Source: JBLNBU01 sp050260215
GTDB taxonomy: Bacteria > Pseudomonadota > Alphaproteobacteria > Rhodospirillales > Magnetospirillaceae
Length of the DNA stretch: 39,291 bases
Assembly (NCBI GenBank): GCA_050260215.1
Contig: JBLNBU010000022.1
Coordinates: 1-39,291, forward strand
Direction of reading: 5' to 3'
Of this stretch, positions 31,477-39,291 are shown one piece after another. Numbering within the stretch: position 1 is the first letter of the stretch; every line of letters starts with the position of its first letter. A program made the position numbers and the translations under genes. The notes beneath the pieces are model-generated. The model was not told the origin of the DNA. It made no database searches and worked only from the letters and a program-made list of their open reading frames with translations.

Positions 31477-32321
31477 TCGAAATGGACCGTCACCGCCGGG
31501 TCGCCCGGCAGCCCCAGGTAGCGGACGGTGATGGTGCTGCCCGCCTTGGCCGGGGCCGAGGCCCTGAACCCGCCCAGGCTGAGCAGGTCTCCGGGCTTGA
31601 GCGCGATGCCCGCCTCCTTCAGGGCGCGGGCCAGCCACAGAGCCGCTTCGGCCGGATTGCCCATCAGGGCGCTGCCCGCCTCGCGGCCCAGCTCGACTCC
31701 GTTCTCCTCGACCACCACCTGCATGGCGCCCAAGGCCTGGTACATGGCGGCGGGGTCTGCGACGGCAATGCGGCCGCCCAGCACGCCGCTGCGGAAGGCG
31801 GCGTTGGTGGCGACCAGTTCCAGGCCGGTGGGGCTGTCCTCGATCATCAGGTCGGGCAGCTCGATGAAGGGGACCACCGCCTCGATATGGCTCAGCGCCG
31901 CGGCGGCGTCGGCGGCTTCGGCCAGGGCAGGGTCCTTGACCACGACGACGAAGTCGGCCTCGAAGCGCGGAACCGCGCCGAAGGCCGCCGGCAGCCGAGC
32001 TCCGTCGGCCTGCAGGGTGTCGAACATCGCCCCCCAGGCAGGGCCGTCCATGGCGAAGCGCTGCTGGGACTGCGGATTGGTGAACAGCGCCTTGTAGCCG
32101 ATCGGCTGCCCCATCACCGCGGTGAAGGTGGCGATCAGGCGGGTGCGGGCGCAGGCGGCGTCGGCGGCGGTCAGGTCCTTGCCGAAGCCCTTGCTGGGGC
32201 GGTGGGCGGCGTAGTCGGTCAGATATCCGAACACCGCGGCGGTGTCCGGGCACGCCGCCTGGGCCGGCGCGGCGAGAACCGCGGCAACGGCGGAAAGGAC
32301 AAGGCGGCCCGGTGCGCGCAT
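31473..32321 (-). CDS. Exported 2-keto-4-pentenoate hydratase-like protein
   Basis: This 282-aa protein has a clear Sec signal peptide (cleavage after AQA, residue 22). The rest matches the MhpD/fumarylacetoacetate hydrolase fold: GYKALFTNPQSQQRF, the metal-ligand region Glu121-x-Asp123 (usually Glu-x-Glu) and Glu154 (PFIELPD), then GNPAEAALWLARAL and LKPGDLLSLGG. Known members are cytoplasmic enzymes of aromatic meta-cleavage pathways, so export is unusual. It may bind or process a keto-acid in the periplasm for the binding protein and kinase encoded next. I start it at ATG 32321; an in-frame ATG at 32339 would add six residues and lies inside the shared 12-bp motif. Confidence 0.87.
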   Translation of the reverse strand: MRAPGRLVLSAVAAVLAAPAQAACPDTAAVFGYLTDYAAHRPSKGFGKDLTAADAACARTRLIATFTAVMGQPIGYKALFTNPQSQQRFAMDGPAWGAMFDTLQADGARLPAAFGAVPRFEADFVVVVKDPALAEAADAAAALSHIEAVVPFIELPDLMIEDSPTGLELVATNAAFRSGVLGGRIAVADPAAMYQALGAMQVVVEENGVELGREAGSALMGNPAEAALWLARALKEAGIALKPGDLLSLGGFRASAPAKAGSTITVRYLGLPGDPAVTVHFE

Positions 32322-32327
32322 GAACCC

Positions 32328-32339
32328 GAATACCCCCAT
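32328..32339 (-). repeat. Shared ATGGGGGTATTC motif, copy 2
   Basis: Identical to 28730-28741, here only 6 nt before the chosen start of the hydratase-like gene. It could act as a ribosome binding site (GGGGG) or encode an alternative N-terminus, in which case the match with the other copy would be chance. Confidence 0.45.
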
Positions 32340-32458
32340 AGGTACTGGCAACGGGTAACACACTAGCCTGAAACGGTTTTGCCGAGAAGCGCCGATACAT
32401 ACGTTGTGCCGAAGACAACCGCGCCGGCCGACGTCGTTGGTATGGCCGCCCCCGAGAC

Positions 32459-32486
32459 TTGCTTTGCCGGCCGCCTGCTGTAATGT
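32459..32486 (+). promoter_or_regulatory. Probable promoter of the 564-aa protein gene
   Basis: TTGCTT (32459-32464), a 16-bp spacer and TAATGT (32481-32486) resemble a housekeeping promoter. Transcription would begin about 24 nt before GTG 32517. It lies in the 195-bp gap between divergent genes. Confidence 0.5.
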
Positions 32487-32516
32487 GCCTGGGGGAAGGC
32501 GGCAGGGTGGGCAACA

Positions 32517-34211
32517 GTGGCGTCGGCTAGGGAATCGTTCGAAGTCCAGGTGCTGAAAGGCGGCCGGTGGGTGACGGAATCGGCCCGCGGCACCGAGCAG
32601 GACGCCCGCGCGCTCGCCCAGAAGCTGCTGACCAACAAGACCTGCCCCGGCGCGCGGGTGGTGCGCAACTGGCAGAATTTCGACGGCACCTTGTCCGAGA
32701 CCACGGTCTTCGAGCAGACCCAGGCGGTCAAGGAAGGCGATGTCCGCATCAATCCCATCGAGTCGGCACCGCCGCGCTGCGTGAAGTCCAGGGACTATTT
32801 CAGCCTGGAAAGCCGCATGACCATGAACCGGATCTTCCGGAGCTACTTGGAGCAGGCTTTCCTGACGCCCACCGAGCTGCTGCACAACGCCAAGGAGCTG
32901 GCGCGGCTGCGCGACAAGGACAACCTGATGCCGTCGGCGGCCGACCGGGTCGCCACCCTGCAGACCAAGGGATCGAACGAGATCACTCCGCGTCAGCGGC
33001 GCGAGGAGATCTTCGCTGCGGTCGACCAGATCTATGCCCAGGCCCGCCGCGCCGAGGCGCAGAAGCTGCCCAAGCTGGAGGACCGCTTCTCGGCCCTGAT
33101 GGCCAAGGTGGCGAAGCTGGGCGGCGAGGCGCCCGAATACCTGGCCATGGTGGTGCTGGCGCGCGAGCTGATCGGCATCCGCAGCTGGGTGGGCAAGCTG
33201 GCGCGGCTGAGCAAGCTGGCCGCCGAGGAGACCGAAACCGGCGCCACCTTGCTGCTGGACACCGTCATCGCCGACGTCATGGGCTCGTCGGTGGTCCAGG
33301 ATATCCTGGGGGCGCAGCCGTCGCTGGGCAGCGCCATCGTCGCCATGCTGGATCTGGCCGACGGCAAGTTCGATCCCACGGTTTCCGAGGCCGGCGAGAC
33401 CACCGCCCAGCTCAACGCCCTGCTGGCTCAGGGGCGATTGCCCGGCACCCGCAACTGCCTGGTCGACCGGGCGCTGCGCCAACTCAAGTCGCCGCAGCCG
33501 CTGGCGCGGAACAATCCCGGCCGCGAGATGGAGGAGTACCAGAAGGTGCTGATCCGCCTGCTGGGGCCGGGCGGGCTGCTGGCCGGTCCCGAGGCGGCCG
33601 AGGCGATGACCGTGCGCAGCGGCCGCTTCGTCGAGGCGGGCGGCGCCACCGGCAGGCGCGCCGCCATCACCAACACCGTGCGCGTCATGCCGGACAAGGC
33701 GCATGGGGTGATGTACCTGGCCGAGCTGTCCAAGACCGGCTTCGCCCAGGATCACCTGGGCGACATCGTCAAGGAACTGGACATCGTCTTCTCGGCCCGC
33801 GTCATCGGCGAGCTGACCCGGCGCACCATGTCGCCGCGCGAACGGCTGCAAAGCGCCACCAACGCCTTCAACGCGGCGGTGTCCTCGGCACTGCCCGAGG
33901 AGGTGAAGAAGCGCGTCGCCCAGCATATCGACGGCGTGCTGGAACGCTACCTGATCGACGAGACGGTGATCGAGAAGCTGGACAATCCCGCCGACCCCTT
34001 GCGCGACCGCGCCGTGCGCCTGGTCAAGTTCGCCGGTGCCGGCGTGCTGCCCGAGGGCCGCGCCCTGGCCATGGCGCGCGAGCGCATCATCAAGCTGCTG
34101 CGCCAACCCAACTTCGATGCCCATTTCGTCGAGGGCATCGTCGATCCCATCAAGGCGCAAAAGGCCTTGCGCGATTTCCACCAGCTGCTGATGAAGGCCG
34201 GGTTCCGTTGA
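32517..34211 (+). CDS. Unrecognised 564-aa helical cytoplasmic protein
   Basis: I do not recognise this family. Residues 1-75 look strand-rich (ESFEVQVLKGGRWVTESARG, GARVVRNWQNF) and resemble short N-terminal domains seen in other alphaproteobacterial proteins, sometimes with cyclic-nucleotide domains; that link is only a recollection of style. The remainder is almost wholly helical with many charged residues, no signal peptide, no membrane segment and no nucleotide-binding motif. An RSGRFVEAGGATGRRAAI segment near residue 365 is the most distinctive loop. The GTG start has only a poor ribosome binding site, and no better in-frame start is evident. It is monocistronic, with an RsbQ-like gene 51 bp downstream. 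Confidence 0.85.
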   Translation: MASARESFEVQVLKGGRWVTESARGTEQDARALAQKLLTNKTCPGARVVRNWQNFDGTLSETTVFEQTQAVKEGDVRINPIESAPPRCVKSRDYFSLESRMTMNRIFRSYLEQAFLTPTELLHNAKELARLRDKDNLMPSAADRVATLQTKGSNEITPRQRREEIFAAVDQIYAQARRAEAQKLPKLEDRFSALMAKVAKLGGEAPEYLAMVVLARELIGIRSWVGKLARLSKLAAEETETGATLLLDTVIADVMGSSVVQDILGAQPSLGSAIVAMLDLADGKFDPTVSEAGETTAQLNALLAQGRLPGTRNCLVDRALRQLKSPQPLARNNPGREMEEYQKVLIRLLGPGGLLAGPEAAEAMTVRSGRFVEAGGATGRRAAITNTVRVMPDKAHGVMYLAELSKTGFAQDHLGDIVKELDIVFSARVIGELTRRTMSPRERLQSATNAFNAAVSSALPEEVKKRVAQHIDGVLERYLIDETVIEKLDNPADPLRDRAVRLVKFAGAGVLPEGRALAMARERIIKLLRQPNFDAHFVEGIVDPIKAQKALRDFHQLLMKAGFR

Positions 34212-34262
34212 CCGGTTGAAACGGCGCATGCCCATGCCGACCTCGACGCGAGGAGGCTGTCC

Positions 34263-35084
34263 ATGTCCGATTTCCAGATGCGCGCACGCATGCACGGCTT
34301 CGCCCGCCGCATGCACCTGACCGTCACCGGCAGTGGCGCAAGCGTGGTGCTGGGCAACGGCTTCGGCACCGAACTCAGCATCTGGGACCGGGTGCTGCCG
34401 TGGCTTGAGGCCCGGTTTCGGGTGGTCCGCTTCGACTGGCCGTTCGCGCCGGGCGAGTTCGACGCCGAGCACTGCCGCAGCCTCGACGGTTTCGCCGACG
34501 ACCTGCTGGCTGTGGTGGTGGCGGCCGATGCGGTGCCCTGCCTTTACGTGGGCCATTCGGTCGCCGGCATGGCCGGCGTCGCCGCCGCCGGCATCCGCCC
34601 CGATTTCTTCCGCCAGTTGGTGCTGCTGTCGGCCTCGCCGCGCTACCTGTCCGAGGACGGCTATGTCGGCGGCTTCTCGCGAGACGACGTCGCCGGCGTG
34701 CTGGCCCGCATGGGCGAGGACTTCGTCCGCTGGGCCGAGAACTATTCGCCGCTGGTGGTGGGGCTGCCGGGCACGCGGCCGGAAGTCGAGGAGTTTTCGC
34801 GCGGGCTGCTGGCCATGCGCCCCGACATCGCCATCTGCCTGATGCGCACCATCCTGGAATCGGACATGCGGTTGCGCCTGGACGGGATGACGGTGCCGAC
34901 CACGGTGGTGCAACCCAACCACGACCATGCGGTTCCGATGACGGTGGGGGCCTACCTGCAGGCCCACCTGCCTGCCGGCCGGCTCGAGGTCATCGACGCC
35001 GGCGGCCACCTGCCGCACCTGACCGAGCCCCGGCAGGTGGTCGAGGTGCTGGAACGGGCCATCGGCAGCCTGGCCCGTCGCTAG
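34263..35084 (+). CDS. rsbQ-like: RsbQ-like alpha/beta hydrolase
   Basis: This 273-aa cytoplasmic protein matches Bacillus RsbQ and plant KAI2/D14 relatives along its length: an oxyanion region GNGFGTELSIWD, nucleophile Ser99 in GHSVAG, SASPRYL followed by GGF, an acid Asp221 (QPNHDHAVP) and His249 (GGHLPHLTEP). RsbQ hydrolyses a small hydrophobic molecule and activates a PAS-type partner (RsbP). In proteobacteria such hydrolases often sit next to sensor kinases or cyclases. The convergent CHASE kinase is the nearest candidate, with stop codons overlapping by 4 bp. AGGAGG (34251-34256) lies 6 nt before ATG 34263. The substrate is unknown. Confidence 0.92.
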   Translation: MSDFQMRARMHGFARRMHLTVTGSGASVVLGNGFGTELSIWDRVLPWLEARFRVVRFDWPFAPGEFDAEHCRSLDGFADDLLAVVVAADAVPCLYVGHSVAGMAGVAAAGIRPDFFRQLVLLSASPRYLSEDGYVGGFSRDDVAGVLARMGEDFVRWAENYSPLVVGLPGTRPEVEEFSRGLLAMRPDIAICLMRTILESDMRLRLDGMTVPTTVVQPNHDHAVPMTVGAYLQAHLPAGRLEVIDAGGHLPHLTEPRQVVEVLERAIGSLARR

Positions 35085-36805
35085 GCGGTGCCGGACGGTG
35101 GCGAGTAGGGGACCACCACCACGAAGCTGCTGCCCCGGCCGATGCGGGAATACAATTCAAGGCGATAGCCGAGCAGGCGCGACACCCGCGCAGCCGTCGC
35201 CAGGCCCAGCCCCAGCCCCTTGCGTGGGTCGCGCTCGACGTTGCCCAACTGGTAGAACTCTTCGAAGATCAGGTCGCGCCGGTCTTGCGGGATGCCGGGC
35301 CCGCTGTCGGCCACCTTGATGCGCACGCCATCGCGGCCGGCGGCCAAGGCCAGCAGGATGGCGCCGCTGTCGGTGTACTTGACCGCATTGTGCAGGATGT
35401 TGCGCACCACCCGCTCCAGCATGACCGGATCGGTGCGGACCACTACCGGGCGCAGGCGCACCCGCAGCGCCAGCCCCTCGGCCTCGGCCTCGGGGCGGAT
35501 CTCGCGGCCGATGCCGGCCAGCAGCTCGGCGAGATCAGTTTCGGCGATGCGCGGATCCAGCTTGCCCGTCTCCAGCGCGGCCACGTCCATCAGGCTGTTG
35601 AGCAGCCGTTGGGTCGATTCGAAGGCCTTGGCGGCGCCGCCGGCGATCTTGTGCAGCTCCGCCGGGCTGCGTTCGGCCCACAGGTGCAGGTAGATGCCCA
35701 GGGTCTGCAGGGGCTGGCGCAGGTCGTGGCTGGCCGCAGCCAGGAAGCGCGACTTGGCGTCGTTGGCGTCCTCGGCCTGGCGGCGGGCCTGCGCCAATTC
35801 GGCGTTGGCCTGGGCCAGGCCCCGCCGGCGGCGGTTCTCGGCGATGCTGGAGGCGATCAGCCAGGCCAGCAGCATGCCCACCGCCGCGCCCGACCCGGCC
35901 AGCAACCCCGAATAGCCGCTGCCGATGGAGTGTTCCAGCGCCCGGGTCGAATGGGCCTCGACCACCCAGGTACGCCCCAGCAGCGACACCGACCGGCGCT
36001 TGGTGAAATGGCCGGGCCGGCAGGTCCGGTTGGCGAATATGGGGCCGACCTCGGGCACCGCCTGGTCGGTGACCGCCAGGCACAGGTGGCGCAGGTCGGG
36101 CCCCAGCACCGCGGTGAACAGGTCGCGCAGGCGCAGCGGGCTGTAGACGAAGCCGACGGTCTGGGTTCCGCGCCGCAGCGCATGGTAGAGCAGGACGCCG
36201 TACTGGACGTCGACGTTGGTTTCCTGGACCAGCCGTACCGGGCCGCTCAGCGTGCCCGTGCCGCTGTCCATGGCCGCCTGCATTGCCTCGTGGCGGATCG
36301 GGTCCGACCACATGTCGTAGCCAAAGGCGCGCAGGTTGCGGCCCTTGAACGGCTCGATCAGGACGATGGGAAAGTACTGGTCGCGGGGGGCGGCCGGCCA
36401 TACCCGATAGTCGGGGAAGCCCTCGGCGCGCACGGCCGCTTCATGGGCGGGCAACTGGCCGGGCAGGACCCGCATGGCCAGGCCGATGCCCTGGAGGCCG
36501 GCGAAGTGGCGCTCGATGTCCAAGGCCGCGACGAAATCGTGCCAGTCCTTCCTCGTGGCCGTGCCCTTGACCTGCAACAGCGCCATGCCGCTGCGCAGGA
36601 CCTGGTCGTAGTCCTCGATGCGGTTGGAGAGATCGGCCACCGCCTCCTCGGTGACGGCGTCGAAGCGGGCCTGTTCGAGGGCGCGCTGTTGCAGGCCGGA
36701 CGCCAGGAAGGCGCCTCCGGTCGCCAGCACCGAGGCGGCGACCAGGGCGGCGATGGTCAGCGCGTGGCGGACCAAGCCGGCTTCCCTATGGTCTGGCGGC
36801 GCCAT
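35081..36805 (-). CDS. CHASE-domain sensor histidine kinase
   Basis: This 574-aa kinase has membrane helices at about 16-37 and 299-320 around a periplasmic CHASE domain (about 65-285, with the typical LQGIGLAMRV, IEPFKGRNLRAFGYDMWSDP and GTLSGPVRLVQE). A coiled coil, a HisKA domain with His360 (AASHDLRQPLQTLG) and a HATPase domain (ADSGPGIPQDRR, KGLGLGLATAARV) follow. CHASE domains bind small extracellular ligands. Kinases of this type (DLRQPLQ) are usually fused to a C-terminal receiver; here the receiver is the separate upstream gene, overlapping by 20 bp. GGAGAG before ATG 36805 favours this start over GTG 36823. Confidence 0.94.
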   Translation of the reverse strand: MAPPDHREAGLVRHALTIAALVAASVLATGGAFLASGLQQRALEQARFDAVTEEAVADLSNRIEDYDQVLRSGMALLQVKGTATRKDWHDFVAALDIERHFAGLQGIGLAMRVLPGQLPAHEAAVRAEGFPDYRVWPAAPRDQYFPIVLIEPFKGRNLRAFGYDMWSDPIRHEAMQAAMDSGTGTLSGPVRLVQETNVDVQYGVLLYHALRRGTQTVGFVYSPLRLRDLFTAVLGPDLRHLCLAVTDQAVPEVGPIFANRTCRPGHFTKRRSVSLLGRTWVVEAHSTRALEHSIGSGYSGLLAGSGAAVGMLLAWLIASSIAENRRRRGLAQANAELAQARRQAEDANDAKSRFLAAASHDLRQPLQTLGIYLHLWAERSPAELHKIAGGAAKAFESTQRLLNSLMDVAALETGKLDPRIAETDLAELLAGIGREIRPEAEAEGLALRVRLRPVVVRTDPVMLERVVRNILHNAVKYTDSGAILLALAAGRDGVRIKVADSGPGIPQDRRDLIFEEFYQLGNVERDPRKGLGLGLATAARVSRLLGYRLELYSRIGRGSSFVVVVPYSPPSGTA

Positions 36806-37208
36806 GTCCCGGCTCTCCGGCACCGACCGCCCGACGCACCGCCGCCACCAGGCTGGACGGTGAAACCGGCTTTTGCAGTACCGGCAGGCGGGCGTCGGCC
36901 GCCTGGGACTTCCATGCCAGCGAGGTGTCGCCGGTGACCACCAGCGCCGGCACCAATCGGTCGGCCGCGGCGCGGATGGCGCAGATGGCCTCGATGCCGG
37001 TGCGCCCGTGGCGCAGGCGGTAATCGGCGACGATGGCGTCGGGCCAGCGGCCGACCATGCGCAACTGTTCCATCACCGCATCCAGCCCCTCGCCTCCGAC
37101 CACGCCGAACCCCAGCGATTCGAGCATCACCATTGTCGCCATCAGCACCGTGGCCTCGTCCTCGATGACGGCGATCAGGGGGGCATCGGCCATGGGAGTG
37201 TGTTTCAT
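36786..37208 (-). CDS. Single-domain response regulator paired with the CHASE kinase
   Basis: This 140-aa receiver has acidic residues Asp17/Glu18 (VIEDE), phospho-acceptor Asp62 (DAIVADYRLRHGRTG), Thr92 (VVTGDTS) and Lys113 (LQKPVSP). The ADYRL...G-TG...TGDTS pattern is characteristic of the receiver normally fused to the C-terminus of DLRQPLQ-type hybrid kinases. ATG 37208 with AAGGAG 11 nt upstream is preferred; ATG 37193 is possible. It has no output domain, so it works through a protein partner not visible here. Confidence 0.92.
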   Translation of the reverse strand: MKHTPMADAPLIAVIEDEATVLMATMVMLESLGFGVVGGEGLDAVMEQLRMVGRWPDAIVADYRLRHGRTGIEAICAIRAAADRLVPALVVTGDTSLAWKSQAADARLPVLQKPVSPSSLVAAVRRAVGAGEPGHGAARP

Positions 37209-37268
37209 CCGGACCGGATCTCCTTGCATATGGCCAGCCGACCGCGGCGATGGAAGACGGCCACGCGC

Positions 37269-37295
37269 GTTGCCATCCGAATTCGCGCTGGCAAC
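37269..37295. promoter_or_regulatory. Inverted repeat between receiver and chemoreceptor genes
   Basis: GTTGCCA (37269-37275) and TGGCAAC (37289-37295) are perfect arms with a 13-bp spacer, the geometry of a dimeric repressor or activator site. It lies in the 201-bp divergent gap, 61 bp upstream of the receiver start. Confidence 0.5.
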
Positions 37296-37322
37296 CTGAG
37301 GATGAAATAATATGGAAGAAAA

Positions 37323-37342
37323 GTATAGAAACAGTCCTATAC
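37323..37342. promoter_or_regulatory. Second inverted repeat in AT-rich promoter region
   Basis: GTATAG-N8-CTATAC is a perfect 20-bp dyad inside an AT-rich stretch (about 37300-37390) that stands out from the GC-rich window and probably carries the chemoreceptor promoter. Confidence 0.5.
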
Positions 37343-37397
37343 ACAAGTCGGAAAGAAATGATCTGCATTTTAGGCTATGTTTTCTGCACCAAACGGC

Positions 37398-37412
37398 AGG
37401 AGGTGTCCCATG
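37398..37412 (+). promoter_or_regulatory. Ribosome binding site fixing the chemoreceptor start
   Basis: AGGAGG (37398-37403) with a 6-nt spacer to ATG 37410 decides this start over an in-frame ATG at 37377, which would encode 11 residues that break the usual cytoplasmic N-terminus. Confidence 0.8.
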
Positions 37413-39089
37413 TCTTTCGGCGACGCTCCCATCAAGACAAAGCTCGGTATTTCATTCGCCGCCATCGTGGTCATCATGCTGGCGGTCAGCGGCGTCACCT
37501 GGAGCAGCCTGTCCACCATCGAGAAGAACGATGGGTGGACCATCCACACCTACCAGGTGCTGGACCGGCTGGCCCACATGGTCGAGACCATGGTCGACCA
37601 GGAGACCGGCGTGCGCGGCTATCTGGTTTCGGGCGACGAGACGTTCCTCGAGCCCTACAACCAGGGGCGCCGCCAGTTCGACGAGGAGCTTGCCGCCCTC
37701 AAGGGCCTGACCGCCGACAACCTTGCCCAGCAGGACCGCTTCCGCGCCATCGGCGAACTGGCGGCCAGCTGGCAGACCGCGGTTGCGGCCAAGGAAATCT
37801 CGCTGATGAAGGGCGGCGCCGTCGATGAGGCGCGGGCGCTGGAAGCCTCGGGCGCCGGCAAGCAGTCCATGGACGGCCTGCGCGCCAAGGCCGCCGAGGT
37901 GCGTGGGGCCGAGGAAAGCCTGCTGGGCGCGCGTTCCGCCGCGGCCGTCAGCGCCGCCGCCACCGCGCGGATGGTGATGGTGGCGGGTATCGGCGTGTCG
38001 GTGCTGGCCGCCATCGGGTTGGCGCTGCTGCTGGTTCGCGCCATCGCCCGGCCGATCGCCGGCATGACCGAGGCGATGACGGCGCTGGCCGGCGGCGACA
38101 AGGCAGTCGAGATCCCCGGCCAGGGCCGCGGCGACGAGCTTGGCGCCATGGCCAAGGCGGTGGGGGTGTTCAAGGACGGCATGGTCCGCGCCGAGCGTCT
38201 TGCCGCCGAGCAGGAGGCCGAGCACGCCGCCCGCGAGAAGCGCGCCGCCGCCGTCGACGCGCTGACACGCGACTTCGACGCCAAGGTGGCCGGATCGCTG
38301 GTCAAGATGGAAGCCAGCTCGACCCAGATGGAAAGCACCGCCCAGGCCATGTCGGCCAATGCGGAAGAGACCAACCGCCAGGCCTCGGCGGTGGCCGCGG
38401 CGACCGAACAGGCATCGGCCAACGTGCAGACGGTGGCGACCGCGGCCGAGGAACTGTCGTCCTCCATCCGCGAGATCGGCCGGCACGTCCAGCAGTCCAC
38501 CGAGATTTCGCGCCTGGCCTCGGAAGAGGCGGGGCGGACCAACTCGACCGTGCGCAGCCTGTCCGAATCGGCGGCGCGCATCGGCGAGGTGGTCAACCTG
38601 ATCACCGACATCGCCAGCCAGACCAACCTGCTGGCCTTGAACGCCACTATCGAGGCGGCCAGGGCCGGCGAGGCGGGCAAGGGCTTTGCCGTGGTGGCGG
38701 GCGAGGTAAAGAACCTGGCCACCCAGACCGCCCGCGCCACCGAGGAGATCGCCCAGCAGATCTCCGCGGTCCAGGGTTCGACCAAGGACGTGGTGGCCGC
38801 CATCGAGGCCATCGTGCGGCGTATCGGCGAGATCAACGACATCGCCGCCAGCATCGCCTCGGCGGTGGAGGAGCAAAGCGCCGCTACCCAGGAGATCGCC
38901 CGCAACGTCCAGCAGGCTGCGTCGGGCACCCAAGAGGTTGCCGACAACATCGGCGGCGTCACCGTCGCCGCCGGCAACACCGGGTCGGCCGCCAGCGAAG
39001 TGCTGGATGCGGCGCGCGCCCTGCACCAGCAGGCCGACCAGCTGAAGTCGGAAGTCGGCCTGTTCCTGACCCAGGTGCGCGCCGCCTGA
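37410..39089 (+). CDS. Methyl-accepting chemotaxis protein with CHASE3-like sensor
   Basis: This 559-aa receptor has membrane helices at about 12-32 and 187-209. Its periplasmic domain carries the CHASE3 signature (ETGVRGYLVSGDETFLEPYNQG, about 65-86). A HAMP domain, methylation helices and the conserved hairpin tip follow (IASQTNLLALNATIEAARAGE, then GKGFAVVAGEVKNLA). It should sense an extracellular or membrane cue and control a CheA/CheW array. No pentapeptide CheR-tether is present at the C-terminus. The gene is divergent from the receiver/CHASE kinase operon, so shared control is possible, and it converges on the oxidoreductase-like gene with a 2-bp gap. Confidence 0.96.
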   Translation: MSFGDAPIKTKLGISFAAIVVIMLAVSGVTWSSLSTIEKNDGWTIHTYQVLDRLAHMVETMVDQETGVRGYLVSGDETFLEPYNQGRRQFDEELAALKGLTADNLAQQDRFRAIGELAASWQTAVAAKEISLMKGGAVDEARALEASGAGKQSMDGLRAKAAEVRGAEESLLGARSAAAVSAAATARMVMVAGIGVSVLAAIGLALLLVRAIARPIAGMTEAMTALAGGDKAVEIPGQGRGDELGAMAKAVGVFKDGMVRAERLAAEQEAEHAAREKRAAAVDALTRDFDAKVAGSLVKMEASSTQMESTAQAMSANAEETNRQASAVAAATEQASANVQTVATAAEELSSSIREIGRHVQQSTEISRLASEEAGRTNSTVRSLSESAARIGEVVNLITDIASQTNLLALNATIEAARAGEAGKGFAVVAGEVKNLATQTARATEEIAQQISAVQGSTKDVVAAIEAIVRRIGEINDIAASIASAVEEQSAATQEIARNVQQAASGTQEVADNIGGVTVAAGNTGSAASEVLDAARALHQQADQLKSEVGLFLTQVRAA

Positions 39090-39091
39090 CG

Positions 39092-39291
39092 TCAGGGACC
39101 TTCGGCCAGGGCCAACACCTCGGCGAGGTGCATGGCCTGCCGGCCGGTGGACTGGGCGATCATCTCGCGGCAGGAAAATCCGTCGGCGACCAGCAAGGTG
39201 CCGGCGGAGCTTTCCCGTACGCGGGGCAGCAGCACCCGCTCGCCGCAGGCCTGGGCCACGGCATAGTGGGGCGCCTCGAAGCCGAACGAGC
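39092..39291 (-). CDS. C-terminal end of an FAD/Fe-S oxidoreductase-like protein (partial)
   Basis: Only the last 66 residues are in the window. They read SFGFEAPHYAVAQACG, then LLPRVRE, then LLVADGFSCREMIAQSTGR, and end in a Leu/Ala-rich helix. This matches the end of proteins combining an FAD-binding oxidase domain with a Cys-rich Fe-S (CCG-type) domain, related to D-lactate/glycolate-type dehydrogenases. The SCRE cysteine is usual in that family. The start and most domains lie beyond 39291, so the substrate cannot be stated. Confidence 0.7.
   Translation of the reverse strand, partial: SFGFEAPHYAVAQACGERVLLPRVRESSAGTLLVADGFSCREMIAQSTGRQAMHLAEVLALAEGP

Overview
The window is GC-rich, densely packed bacterial DNA. 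Codon use, gene style and the large number of sensor kinases suggest an alphaproteobacterium of the Rhodospirillales (Magnetospirillum/Phaeospirillum-like). That placement is an inference from style; there is no rRNA, tRNA or marker gene to confirm it. No CRISPR array, insertion sequence or integrase was seen.

Region 1 (1-1707): the 3' end of a PAS histidine kinase, overlapping a convergent small protein with a possible Cys-His-Asp triad.

Region 2 (1708-18461): a complete type I secretion locus on the + strand. It has two putative substrates: a 1576-aa RTX/cadherin-like adhesin and a 573-aa Ala-rich low-complexity protein with 15-aa repeats. The two share a C-terminal module. They are followed, mostly with overlapping start and stop codons, by a ParA-type ATPase, a small possible ParA partner, an HTH/cyclase-like/AAA regulator, a NodT/OprM-type outer-membrane lipoprotein, a single-chain fusion of two ABC exporter halves with degenerate signature motifs, and an HlyD adaptor. 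A 16-bp direct repeat lies on both sides of the locus. Combining a position-setting ATPase, an unusual regulator and a fused pump makes this the best candidate for an under-described system.

Region 3 (18462-28589, - strand): an eight-gene signalling operon. In transcription order it encodes a TonB-dependent receptor, a YfiR-like periplasmic protein, a membrane-bound CheA-like kinase with an internal Hpt domain, a CheX-like phosphatase, a CheY-like regulator, a hybrid kinase with a cysteine-bearing PAS domain, a membrane histidine kinase and an exported serine hydrolase. It reads as an envelope-to-cytoplasm relay.

Region 4 (28590-32321, - strand): a 447-bp non-coding stretch with two consensus-type DnaA boxes, then three coupled genes: an exported 2-keto-4-pentenoate-hydratase-like protein, a solute-binding protein with no transporter partners, and a histidine kinase. 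This looks like a periplasmic ligand-sensing set.

Region 5 (32322-39291): a promoter and an unrecognised 564-aa protein, an RsbQ-like alpha/beta hydrolase converging on a CHASE-type histidine kinase and its separate receiver, a chemoreceptor with a CHASE3-like sensor preceded by AT-rich DNA with two inverted repeats, and the 3' end of a convergent FAD/Fe-S oxidoreductase-like gene.
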